In this document: positions 16,935 to 24,482 of the stretch, in pieces
How the letters are laid out: each line of letters opens with the position of its first letter
Position numbering within the stretch: position 1 is the first letter of the stretch
Source of the DNA: Prevotella sp.
GTDB lineage: Bacteria > Bacillota > Clostridia > Oscillospirales > Ruminococcaceae
DNA length: 27,424 nt
Reading direction: 5' to 3'
NCBI GenBank assembly: GCA_023663025.1
Contig: JAMPIC010000026.1
Location: 1-27,424, forward strand
Made by a program: the position numbers and the translations under genes
Notes under the pieces: model-generated
Seen by the model: the letters and a program-made list of their open reading frames with translations, nothing else
Told to the model about the DNA's origin: nothing
The model's database searches: none

Positions 16935-17635
16935 AATTTTTCGGAACCGATATAAAACGGATATTTACGGAACCGTCCTTTTGGCTGAGCGTGCTGTTCG
17001 GCGCGGCGCTGCTTTTCGGCGGCATGGCGTACCGTCTCGCTTCGGGGGACGTTTCCGGACTTTACGTTCGGGCGCAGGCTCTCGCGCTGCCCTTTGCCGC
17101 GCCGCTGCTGGCGGCTATGCCCTACTCGGTGATGATAATGACCGAGCGGGAGACCAAATTCGGCGCGCTTATGGCGGTAAAGCTTGGCGGCTCTCACGGG
17201 GGATACCGCTTCAAAAGATTTCTCACGGCGGGACTTTCGGGGGCGGCGGCTCTGGAAATTCCCCACCTTGCCATGTTCGCGGCAAGCGCGGCTTTGGAGG
17301 GACTTCCCTCCGCTTCGGAGGGACTTCCTTCCGCTTCGGAGGCAGCTCTGCTTGTCCTGCCGCTGACGTTCGGCTTCGGCTGGGCGGCTCTGTCCTACGG
17401 ACTGACCTTTGTGAACCGGCAAAGGTACGTCCCCCTTGTAATGCCGCAGGTGCTGTACCTGCTCTGCATATACGCGTTCCCCTACCTTAAACTGGAAAGA
17501 TTTTACCCGCCCTTGGACATTGCCCCCTCGGTAAGCGGGGGGACGATGTCCCCCGACCGTTTCGTTCTTCCCGCTGTTCTGGCGGCGGCGGGACTGGTTC
17601 TGACGACGTTCGGAAAGGAGGCTGACAAACAGTGA
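16931..17635 (+). CDS. ABC-2 type membrane subunit (first)
   Basis: A 234-aa hydrophobic protein with about six membrane segments, overlapping the ATPase gene by 4 nt (ATGA). It is likely half of the exporter channel. Residues about 123-136 contain the duplicated heptapeptide EGLPSAS, encoded by a 21-bp direct repeat (17296-17316 and 17317-17337, one mismatch). The next membrane subunit overlaps its stop codon. Confidence 0.85.
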   Translation: MKFFGTDIKRIFTEPSFWLSVLFGAALLFGGMAYRLASGDVSGLYVRAQALALPFAAPLLAAMPYSVMIMTERETKFGALMAVKLGGSHGGYRFKRFLTAGLSGAAALEIPHLAMFAASAALEGLPSASEGLPSASEAALLVLPLTFGFGWAALSYGLTFVNRQRYVPLVMPQVLYLLCIYAFPYLKLERFYPPLDIAPSVSGGTMSPDRFVLPAVLAAAGLVLTTFGKEADKQ

Positions 17636-18396
17636 AGAACCCCAAAAAGCTCAGAGGACTGACGTTCAGCCTGACCGAGCATATCCCCGCGGCGCGGTGG
17701 TGTCTCGCATTGGCGGTGACGGCGTTTACTGCGGCGGTGAGCGTCCGCAAATATATAGATTTGGCGGAGACGGCGGCGTTCTCCTCATTTGAGGCGCTGT
17801 TTATGATGATAACGGACATTGTCAATATCGTGTTCATATATCTGCCGCTGTACCTCTTTACCGTGTGCGGGATAATGTTCGGCAGCGATTTCGGCGGGAT
17901 AGACATTCTCCGCTGCGGAAGCCGCAGCAGGTGGCTTGCGGGGAAAGCGATAACCTACGCGGTCAACACGGCACTGTTTTTCGCGGCTGTGTTTATCATA
18001 AACCTTGCGGTCTGTTCGCGGACGTTCGGTTTCAGCGACGTGTGGAGCAGCGGCTTTGTGGGCTTCCGCGTGATGACGGGAAGTCCCGCCTCGGATTTTT
18101 CCGCGCCGCCTCTGCCCACCATAATCGGAGCGGCGTTTTCCGCGCTGCTGCTGTACCTGTTCTGCGGTATGATAAATATGTTTTTTTCGCTGCTGACGGG
18201 CAGGGAGTCCGCCGCGCTGTTCGTTTCCCTTTTCGCGGGGATATCCTTGGGACTTCTCAATATGACGGCAGGGTCGAACAGCGGGGCAAGTCAGCTGCTG
18301 CGGTGCTTGGTGCTGGCGGCTTCGTCGGGGGCGGCGTATGTTTTCGCTCTGGCGGCTGCGAGCAGAAAAGCTCTGGGCGGAGGAAAGACGGCGTAA
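17632..18396 (+). CDS. ABC-2 type membrane subunit (second)
   Basis: A 254-aa protein with about six membrane segments. It starts with GTG at 17632, overlapping the previous stop (GTGA), after the strong SD GGAAAGGAGG (17612-17621). Not closely similar to the first subunit. The alternation of charged basic loops (RCGSRSRWLAGK) and long hydrophobic spans fits an ABC-2 permease; the exporter would be a heterodimer with a shared ATPase. Confidence 0.83.
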   Translation: MKNPKKLRGLTFSLTEHIPAARWCLALAVTAFTAAVSVRKYIDLAETAAFSSFEALFMMITDIVNIVFIYLPLYLFTVCGIMFGSDFGGIDILRCGSRSRWLAGKAITYAVNTALFFAAVFIINLAVCSRTFGFSDVWSSGFVGFRVMTGSPASDFSAPPLPTIIGAAFSALLLYLFCGMINMFFSLLTGRESAALFVSLFAGISLGLLNMTAGSNSGASQLLRCLVLAASSGAAYVFALAAASRKALGGGKTA

Positions 18397-18406
18397 GGAG
18401 GATATC

Positions 18407-19258
18407 ATGCACACCTACAGTCATTATGACGAGGGAATGTCTGCGGCAGTCTCGGCGGCGGTATGCGCGGCGATGATCGGCTTCGGGATATATCAGTTCC
18501 TGCACGTCCGCGGTCTTGCGAAAAAGGCGGGGAAAATATGCTTCAGACCGTTTAAGCGCGGCAGCGCCGTACTGTTTCTCGTCTGCGTTTTCGGCGGGGC
18601 GGCTCTTACGCTTATGTTTGCGGCGAAAGTCCTTGCGGACGGCGGTTCGTTTGACCCGTTCGACACGACGTTTACGGTTCTGTTCGCGGCTGCTGCGGCG
18701 GTGTGGATACCTTTGAGTTTCGGATTTTACGTCACACGCGGCGGTATTCTCTACGCCGATACGGGAATGGGCAGGGGGTCTCACAAAAAAGCGGAAAGCT
18801 TTACGGCAAGGGAGCTTGACGGGCGTATCGGTATTTTCCCTCCGAGCGATATGAGAAATCCCCTTTGTTCGGTTGACGATACTCCCGAAAACCGGGAAGC
18901 TCTGGCGGACTTTTGGCGGGAGCTTCCCGAGCGGAAGAAAAATCCCTACTGCGGCAAAATACTGGAAATACTGGAAGATTGGAAAATATGCTTCGAGGAT
19001 TTCAATATAGATTTTTCGCTGCCGTTTCACTGTCAGCTCAGCTGCCTCAACGAGGACATTATTCAGGCGGAGTACGGAAGCTATTTGGTTGACATCGGCT
19101 GGTATCCCGAAGCCGATCCGAGAGGAAAACTCTGCTTACAGCTAATCGAAAACTACGACTGGCAGCGTCCCCTTGCGGAATATTACGATACGGATTTCGA
19201 GGAACTGGAGCGGCATTTGCGCGAGACCGCAAAGCGCGTGGAGGATTTTTACTCATGA
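18407..19258 (+). CDS. membrane protein of unknown function with acidic C-terminal domain
   Basis: A 283-aa protein not assigned to a named family. N-terminal membrane segments lie at about residues 11-30, 48-68 and 80-105, followed by a cytoplasmic-type part. The C-terminal 100 residues include LVDIGWYPEADPRGKLCLQLIENYDWQRPL and an amphipathic helix, a style seen in small immunity-like or uncharacterised bacterial domains; this likeness is from memory and weak. ATG 18407 follows TAAGGAGG and is preferred over an in-frame ATG at 18338 inside the previous gene. It follows the exporter genes by 10 nt and overlaps the VOC gene. Confidence 0.75.
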   Translation: MHTYSHYDEGMSAAVSAAVCAAMIGFGIYQFLHVRGLAKKAGKICFRPFKRGSAVLFLVCVFGGAALTLMFAAKVLADGGSFDPFDTTFTVLFAAAAAVWIPLSFGFYVTRGGILYADTGMGRGSHKKAESFTARELDGRIGIFPPSDMRNPLCSVDDTPENREALADFWRELPERKKNPYCGKILEILEDWKICFEDFNIDFSLPFHCQLSCLNEDIIQAEYGSYLVDIGWYPEADPRGKLCLQLIENYDWQRPLAEYYDTDFEELERHLRETAKRVEDFYS

Positions 19259-19635
19259 AAATAGAACACACGGCAATATATTACCGCGACCTTGAAAAGG
19301 CAAAGGACTTCTTTGTAAAATATTTCGGAGCGTCGGCGGGAAAGCTTTACCGCAACGAAAGAACGGGCTTTTCCTCATATTTTCTGACCTTTGAGAGCGG
19401 CTCGCGGCTGGAGATAATGAACAGACCCGGCGTTTGCGCGGGAGAAAACCGTCCTCTCGGAGGATTTCACCATATCGCTTTTTCCGTGGGGACAAAAGAA
19501 GCCGTCGACGAACTGACGGAACGTCTGCGGAGCGGCGGATTTTCCGTAACGGGAGAACCGCGCGTGACGGGAGACGGTTACTACGAAAGCGTAATAGCCG
19601 ATACCGAGGGAAACGCCGTTGAGATAACGGCGTGA
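19255..19635 (+). CDS. VOC family (glyoxalase/dioxygenase-like) protein
   Basis: A 126-aa single vicinal-oxygen-chelate fold protein: KIEHTAIYYRDLEKAKDFFVKYFG at the start, LEIMNRPG, GFHHIAFSVG in the middle and ADTEGNAVEITA at the end. H5, H70-71 and the terminal Glu are candidate metal ligands. The family includes glyoxalase I, dioxygenases and fosfomycin/bleomycin resistance proteins; the activity cannot be chosen from sequence alone. It overlaps the preceding gene by 4 nt (ATGA). Confidence 0.9.
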   Translation: MKIEHTAIYYRDLEKAKDFFVKYFGASAGKLYRNERTGFSSYFLTFESGSRLEIMNRPGVCAGENRPLGGFHHIAFSVGTKEAVDELTERLRSGGFSVTGEPRVTGDGYYESVIADTEGNAVEITA

Positions 19636-19645
19636 AAGGAGTACC

Positions 19646-20731
19646 ATGAAGCTTCTGAAAATACTGATAATACTGGCTGTGGGACTGCTCTGCACGTTCG
19701 CGGCGGCATACGGTACTGAGAGCTACGCCGCAGACGTTGCCGCGCGGGAGAAAACTCTCGCCGAAGCGGTAATGCAGAGTCGTCTCGAGGAACAGCTGAA
19801 AAAAGCCGAGGAGCAGGCGCGTATCGAACTGGAGGAACAGGGGGAGACTTTGGTAACGTCCGTTATGGAGACAAAGCCCGCAGTTACTGAACCTACGGAG
19901 ACGGAACCGACGGAAACTTCCGAAACGGAAATGGAAACATCGCCGACGGAGACGGAGCCGCCCGAAACGGAAGTCACGGAGGAGGAAACGTCCGAAACGG
20001 AAGCTACGGCAGCTACGGAAGCTGCGGCAGCCGCCGAAGTCCCCGAGGAAATCGTCACGGACTTTACGCGCGGCGGAATGCTTCCGGCGGACAGAACGGG
20101 CATACCCGTAAAAACCATGTTCGGACTTACTCCCGCGGAACAGGAACAGGTCGTGAATTTCCTCATAGACCATTATTTCCTGGACGGCTTCAAGTACGCC
20201 GAGGCGGAGACCCGTCCCGAGCTGAAAGAGAAAAAGCTTCTCGCCGCAGAAATGGAGAGCGGCGCGGTGCAAAGTCTCAATATGATCCTGAACGCGGTAA
20301 ACGTCAGCGACATATCGTCAATGCTGAGCGCGGATTACGGCGCGCTGAAAGAGGAAGCCGAGGCTCTGCGGGACGAATTCGCGGAAAAATACAGCGGCGC
20401 GGAACGGTACGGCGAGCAGTTCGCCGCCCTTTACGGGGACAGTCTGAAATATTTCGACAGGCTGATATCCGCGCTCGCCAATGTGGAGGAGACGGCGAAG
20501 CAGTACTCCGAAGCGGCTAATCCCCTGCTTGCTCTGGGACTGCTCACAAGCGGTCTGAACGACGTGATAGTCCCCGAAATAATGGGGGTTCTGGAGCAGT
20601 CCTTCGACCTTGTGGAGACCTCGCAGGAAATATTCCTGGAGGGAACGACGGGCGCAAGGCTTCTCACAAGAGACGAGGTGCGGGACATCATTACAAACCC
20701 CGCTTTGGTGACATACGCAAATCCGCAATAG
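19646..20731 (+). CDS. exported or membrane-anchored Thr/Glu-rich protein, unknown
   Basis: A 361-aa protein with an N-terminal signal/anchor (residues 4-22), a short charged helix, then a low-complexity Thr/Glu/Pro stretch (about 75-130, repeats of PTETE and SETE) and a helical, acidic C-terminal domain (about 150-361) of unknown type. The stalk is very like the Thr/Glu-rich stalk of the transglutaminase at 3840, which suggests both sit outside the membrane. SD GAAAGGAG precedes the ATG. It ends 16 nt before the second moxR, the position where other operons of this type place a partner gene. Confidence 0.78.
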   Translation: MKLLKILIILAVGLLCTFAAAYGTESYAADVAAREKTLAEAVMQSRLEEQLKKAEEQARIELEEQGETLVTSVMETKPAVTEPTETEPTETSETEMETSPTETEPPETEVTEEETSETEATAATEAAAAAEVPEEIVTDFTRGGMLPADRTGIPVKTMFGLTPAEQEQVVNFLIDHYFLDGFKYAEAETRPELKEKKLLAAEMESGAVQSLNMILNAVNVSDISSMLSADYGALKEEAEALRDEFAEKYSGAERYGEQFAALYGDSLKYFDRLISALANVEETAKQYSEAANPLLALGLLTSGLNDVIVPEIMGVLEQSFDLVETSQEIFLEGTTGARLLTRDEVRDIITNPALVTYANPQ

Positions 20732-20747
20732 AAAGGAAACGGAAAAA

Positions 20748-21677
20748 ATGGACGCTAAAATTCAGGCTCTTATCGAAAATATCGAAAAGGTGATCGTGGG
20801 AAAGCGCACTCCCATAGTTCAGACGGTCGCCGCGCTTCTCACGGGGGGACACGTGCTGCTGGAGGACGTTCCCGGCGTGGGAAAGACCCAGCTTGCGGCG
20901 GCTCTGGCAAAGTCAGTGAACGGAACGTTCAACCGTGTGCAGATGACCCCCGACATAATGCCGTCGGACGTGACGGGCTTCTCCATGCTGAACCGGGAGA
21001 CCGGCGGCTTCGAGTACAGAAAGGGCGCGGCTTTCTGCAATTTCCTGCTTGCGGACGAGATCAACCGCGCCTCGCCGAAAGCCCAATCCTCGCTGCTCGA
21101 GGTTATGGAGGAACGGCAGGTCAGCATTGACGGAAACACCTACGCCCTCCCGTCGCCGTTTATGGTCATAGCCACTCAAAATCCCGTGGAGACCTACGGC
21201 ACATATCATCTTCCCGAAGCGCAGATGGATCGCTTCGCCATGAAGATAAGCATGGGTTATCCCACTTCGGCGGAGGAGTCCGAGATACTGGACAGGAACG
21301 AGAACGACAACCCCATAAACCGCATATCGGCGGTGCTGTCCACGGAGGATATCATCGACGTGCAGGAGCGGGTCAAAAAGGTGAGAGCGGCTCAAAACGT
21401 CAAGGACTACATCATTTCCGTGACGAACGCCACCCGTTCCGACGAGGGCGTAAAGCTGGGGGTAAGTCCCCGAGGAAGCATCGCGCTGTACAAGTCCGCA
21501 AAGGCTTGGGCGTTTATGGACGGCAGGGACTTCATCACCCCGCAGGACGTAAAGGACTGCTGCGTATGCACCCTCGCCCACAGGATAATGCTCTCCCCCA
21601 AAGGCAAATCCATGTACGAAACCCGGGAAAACGCTCTTGCGCAAATACTGGAGCGCGTTCCCGTGCCCACGGAGTGA
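20748..21677 (+). CDS. MoxR-family AAA+ ATPase (second copy)
   Basis: A 309-aa ATPase with Walker A GVGKTQ, Walker B LLADEINR and sensor ATQNP, all intact. It is clearly paralogous to the copy at 1579 but diverged (Thr to Gln after the P-loop lysine-threonine, other loop changes). Followed 5 nt later by a DUF58 gene. The second locus has no transglutaminase; instead the Thr/Glu-rich exported protein lies upstream. SD GAAAGGAAA precedes ATG 20748. Confidence 0.95.
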   Translation: MDAKIQALIENIEKVIVGKRTPIVQTVAALLTGGHVLLEDVPGVGKTQLAAALAKSVNGTFNRVQMTPDIMPSDVTGFSMLNRETGGFEYRKGAAFCNFLLADEINRASPKAQSSLLEVMEERQVSIDGNTYALPSPFMVIATQNPVETYGTYHLPEAQMDRFAMKISMGYPTSAEESEILDRNENDNPINRISAVLSTEDIIDVQERVKKVRAAQNVKDYIISVTNATRSDEGVKLGVSPRGSIALYKSAKAWAFMDGRDFITPQDVKDCCVCTLAHRIMLSPKGKSMYETRENALAQILERVPVPTE

Positions 21678-21682
21678 CGGCT

Positions 21683-22870
21683 ATGGTATCGAAAATTTTT
21701 ATGTATCTTCTGGCGGTTTTTCTGGGCGTGATGTTCGCGCTGTATCTTTACGCGCCCGTTGGCTGGACTTTCGTGTACGTCCTTGTATGCGCACCTGTTT
21801 TTTCATTCCTGATAACGCTTTGGCTGCACAAAAGAAAAAGCGTGGAGCTTCGGTCGGACGTGGACCGTACAATGCTATACAAACGGGAAACGGTCACGCT
21901 GAAGATAACAGCCGCCAATAAAAGTTTTTTTCCGGTGCCTGCGGTAAAGCTGTATCTTTCCGTTCCCGACGGACTTGAACCCCTGTCCCCGAACAAAAGC
22001 TGCGCCCTAAGCATTCCTCCCCGCTCGGAAGTGACTGTGGAAGCCGTATACCGTGCAAAGGTGTGGGGAATATGTTCGGTAGGAGTGAAAAGCGCGGAGC
22101 TTCACGATTTCATGAAATTTTTCAAGTTCCGTATGCGGGAGACCGGCGGCAGCGAACCGCTTCATGAAATAAAGGTCTTTCCCGACGTGCCGGAAATGGC
22201 GGGAGACGCTCCGCTGCTCAGAACGGCTGCCGAGGACGCGAAATTTTCCGACGACAGCGAGGAGACCTGCGAGTCGGACGAAATTAACCGTTTTGCGGGA
22301 ATGCCCGGCTATACACACAGGGAGTACACGGAGGGCGATCCTGTGCGCAGGATCAACTGGAAACTGTCCTCAAAACGGGACAAATACATGGTCAGATTGG
22401 ACGACGAGATAGAGTCCGTACATCAGAATATTGTTCTCGACAGCTGTGGGGGCAGCGACGTTTACGAAAACGAAAGAGCGGTGGAGGGCGTTCTTGCCGT
22501 ATCGCTGGGACTGCTCAAATGCGGACTTGAATCAATTGTTTGGTGCCGCTTCGGCAGCATATGGGAAAGCTTTAACATTTCCGAACCCGCGGACGTTTCC
22601 GCGCTTCAGACAAAGCTTGCGGATTACCGTTTTGCAGACATGGCGGAAAAATGCTCAAGGATACCGTCGGAGGAGCTGTCCGATGCGGGAAACGGAACGG
22701 GCATACTTTTGCTGACCTCGCTTTTTGACAGACCGCTTAACTCGGAGATAGCCGCCGCCGAACTGCAGGGAATAACGTCTGCGGTTGTAAGCTCGGATTC
22801 GGCTTCGGTCGGCAGCGCGTTCAGGGTATGGAGGCTCAACGAGGATTATTCCGCCGAGCTTATTTCGTGA
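21683..22870 (+). CDS. DUF58 domain protein (second copy)
   Basis: A 395-aa protein with two N-terminal membrane segments (about 4-22, 25-46) and the DUF58 signature EYTEGDPVRRINWKLSSKR near residue 214. The start is ATG 21683, just after moxR; an in-frame start at 21506 inside moxR is rejected. It is paralogous to the protein at 2555 in layout but well diverged. Presumed partner of the adjacent MoxR ATPase. Confidence 0.92.
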   Translation: MVSKIFMYLLAVFLGVMFALYLYAPVGWTFVYVLVCAPVFSFLITLWLHKRKSVELRSDVDRTMLYKRETVTLKITAANKSFFPVPAVKLYLSVPDGLEPLSPNKSCALSIPPRSEVTVEAVYRAKVWGICSVGVKSAELHDFMKFFKFRMRETGGSEPLHEIKVFPDVPEMAGDAPLLRTAAEDAKFSDDSEETCESDEINRFAGMPGYTHREYTEGDPVRRINWKLSSKRDKYMVRLDDEIESVHQNIVLDSCGGSDVYENERAVEGVLAVSLGLLKCGLESIVWCRFGSIWESFNISEPADVSALQTKLADYRFADMAEKCSRIPSEELSDAGNGTGILLLTSLFDRPLNSEIAAAELQGITSAVVSSDSASVGSAFRVWRLNEDYSAELIS

Positions 22871-22906
22871 AAAAGCAGTGTTCACGGATTGGATGCTTTG
22901 CGGTGA

Positions 22907-22940
22907 ATTGTCAACCTATGCAAAAATAATGGTTGACAAT
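22907..22940. promoter_or_regulatory. BirA (biotin repressor) operator before bioY
   Basis: A perfect inverted repeat, ATTGTCAACC (22907-22916) and GGTTGACAAT (22931-22940), with a 14-bp spacer. This is the form of BirA sites (TTGTxAACC, N14-16, GGTTxACAA). The right arm contains the -35 box of the bioY promoter, so biotinyl-AMP-bound BirA would block transcription when biotin is plentiful. Confidence 0.92.
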
Positions 22941-22961
22941 CCCTCGGAAATATGCTATACT
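22933..22961 (+). promoter_or_regulatory. sigma-A promoter of bioY
   Basis: TTGACA (22933-22938), 17 bp, TATACT (22956-22961) with extended TGC. It overlaps the right half of the BirA operator. Confidence 0.88.
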
Positions 22962-22982
22962 GGACGTGAAAGGACTGATACC

Positions 22983-23537
22983 ATGAAAAATTTTTCCGTT
23001 CACGACATGACCCTATGCGCGGTTTTTACCGCAGTTATCGCGGTGTGCTCACAGATATGCATACCTTTGGCTGTACCGTTCACAATGCAGACCTTTGCCG
23101 TTTTCTGCGCTCTCGGCGTTCTCGGCGGCAAAAGAGGAACGGTATCCGTTTTGATTTACGTTATTCTCGGAGCGGCGGGAGTTCCCGTTTTCGGTGAATT
23201 TACGGGCGGAATAGGGATAATTCTCGGAGCTACGGGAGGCTACATAGTCGGATTTATACCAATGGCGCTTGTCTTTTGGGCAGCCGAAAAGCTTTTCGGA
23301 AAAAGTCTGCCCGTGACTGCGGCTTCAATGGCTGCGGGACTTCTTATTCTCTACGCTTTCGGGACGTTCTGGTTCATGCGCGTCTATACCGAAAACACCG
23401 AAGCGGTGGATTTCCTCACCGCGTTGAAATGGTGCGTGCTGCCTTTTATAATTCCCGACGCGGCAAAGGCGGCGCTGGCAATATTCGTTTCGGGGAGGGT
23501 ATCAAAATATGCGGGAACAAAAAAGCAGCCGGTTTGA
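22983..23537 (+). CDS. bioY: biotin transporter BioY
   Basis: BioY is the substrate-binding S component of the biotin ECF transporter, working with a shared energizing module or alone. The 184-aa protein has about six membrane segments and the family pattern IPLAVPFTMQTFAVF, LGAAGVPVFGEFTGGIG and TGGYIVGF. ATG 22983 follows GAAAGGACTGA; longer in-frame readings would run through the promoter. No ECF ATPases are nearby, which fits shared or solitary use. The BirA operator supports the biotin assignment. Confidence 0.95.
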   Translation: MKNFSVHDMTLCAVFTAVIAVCSQICIPLAVPFTMQTFAVFCALGVLGGKRGTVSVLIYVILGAAGVPVFGEFTGGIGIILGATGGYIVGFIPMALVFWAAEKLFGKSLPVTAASMAAGLLILYAFGTFWFMRVYTENTEAVDFLTALKWCVLPFIIPDAAKAALAIFVSGRVSKYAGTKKQPV

Positions 23538-23922
23538 AAACGGCGCTGCGCTTCGTCCCCATCATCTGCTTTGTACGGAATTTTTCAGAGGATACGGCTA
23601 CAGCGGCGATTTCACGGAAAACATGGCAAAGGTAATTTCCGAACTGAACGCCGATGACCCGACGGTGCGCCTTGTGACCGAAACGGATATTATCTGCCGA
23701 AGCTGTCCCAACAATAACGGCGGCGTGTGCACCGACGCCGAAAAGGTCTTGCGTTACGACAGTATAACGCTGAGTTTTCTCGGAGCTTGCGGAAACGGTA
23801 CGGCTCGCTGGTCGGAATTAAAAAAATCCGCGCGTGAGAAAATAATATCCACAGGAAATCTTGGCAAGGTCTGCGCCGACTGTCAATGGTTTGATATATG
23901 CGGAAATAAGCGGCGGCGGTAA
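23509..23922 (+). CDS. DUF1284 family cysteine-rich protein
   Basis: A 137-aa protein with the DUF1284 hallmark RPHHLLC near residue 16 and further cysteines in CRSCPNN, VCTDAEK, GACGN, CADCQWFDIC. The cysteine spacing suggests a metal or iron-sulfur site; function unknown. It overlaps the end of bioY by 29 nt and has GGGGAGG about 11 nt before its ATG, so it is in the bioY transcript and is likely controlled by BirA too. Whether it has a biotin role is unknown. Confidence 0.85.
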   Translation: MREQKSSRFENGAALRPHHLLCTEFFRGYGYSGDFTENMAKVISELNADDPTVRLVTETDIICRSCPNNNGGVCTDAEKVLRYDSITLSFLGACGNGTARWSELKKSAREKIISTGNLGKVCADCQWFDICGNKRRR

Positions 23923-23976
23923 TAAAAGCAATGCTGTCTGCCCGTACCGCAAAGGTGCATATGCCGCAATTTAATA

Positions 23977-23994
23977 GGTTTGTTTAAACAAACC
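23977..23994. repeat. 18-bp perfect palindrome GGTTTGTTTAAACAAACC
   Basis: Perfect self-complementary 18-mer directly before the terminator at 23995-24027. Its half GGTTTG recurs in the operator region upstream of blaI (24038-24090), so it may be a distal site for the same repressor. Confidence 0.75.
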
Positions 23995-24030
23995 AAAAAT
24001 ACCGCGCAAATTTTGTGCGGTATTTTTATT
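23995..24030. terminator. bidirectional intrinsic terminator
   Basis: AAAAATACCGC (23995-24005) and GCGGTATTTTT (24017-24027) form an 11-bp stem with T-runs on both sides, closing the bioY/DUF1284 transcript. Confidence 0.88.
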
Positions 24031-24057
24031 GACAGAAGAGGTTTGCCGTGATAAACT
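24029..24057 (+). promoter_or_regulatory. promoter of blaI/M56 operon
   Basis: TTGACA (24029-24034), 17 bp, TAAACT (24052-24057). The -10 box lies inside the inner arm of the dyad operator. Confidence 0.75.
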
Positions 24058-24090
24058 AATATTAAACCGAGGTTTATCGGAGCAAACCTC
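24038..24090. promoter_or_regulatory. large dyad operator, likely for the BlaI-type repressor
   Basis: Two nested inverted repeats share one centre at 24064: outer GAGGTTTGC (24038-24046) with GCAAACCTC (24082-24090), inner GATAAAC (24050-24056) with GTTTATC (24072-24078). A further small dyad TAAACCGAGGTTTA lies at 24063-24076. The site spans from between the -35 and -10 to past the expected start of transcription. Autorepression by the BlaI protein is inferred; the sequence differs from the TACA/TGTA operators of staphylococcal BlaI/MecI. Confidence 0.8.
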
Positions 24091-24109
24091 CGAGGAAAGG
24101 ACTGACAGT

Positions 24110-24478
24110 ATGGAAACGGAAGAATATAAGCTTTTCGACGCGGAATACCGCTTTCTTGACATTTTATGGGAGAAAGAACCCGTGAATTCCACGGAGCTTT
24201 CGCTGATATGCCGCGAACGGCTGGGCTGGAAAAAGTCCACGACCTATAATATGATACGCAAGCTTTCGGAAAGAGGCTTCGTGAAAAACGAGAACGCAAC
24301 CGTGTCCGCGCTCATCAAGCGGGAGCAGGCGGCGAAGCGCGAGAGCGAAGCGGTGGCGGAAAAATATTTCGGCGGTTCGCTGCCCGCGTTTATAGCGGCT
24401 TTTCTGGACGGCAGGAAAATATCCGACGAGGAAGCCGAGGAACTGAAAGAAATGATCGACAGGGCGAAAGGAAAGTGA
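24110..24478 (+). CDS. BlaI/MecI-type transcriptional repressor
   Basis: A 122-aa winged-helix repressor: EYRFLDILWEKEPVNSTELS, then KKSTTYNMIRKLSERGFVKNENA, then a dimerisation helix region and the acidic C-terminal EEAEELKEMIDRAK. The family releases its promoter when its partner M56 protein cleaves or inactivates it after sensing cell-wall stress. ATG 24110 has GAAAGGACTGA before it; a TTG at 24029 is within the promoter and is rejected. Stop is 4 nt before the M56 gene. Confidence 0.95.
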   Translation: METEEYKLFDAEYRFLDILWEKEPVNSTELSLICRERLGWKKSTTYNMIRKLSERGFVKNENATVSALIKREQAAKRESEAVAEKYFGGSLPAFIAAFLDGRKISDEEAEELKEMIDRAKGK

Positions 24479-24482
24479 TCGT

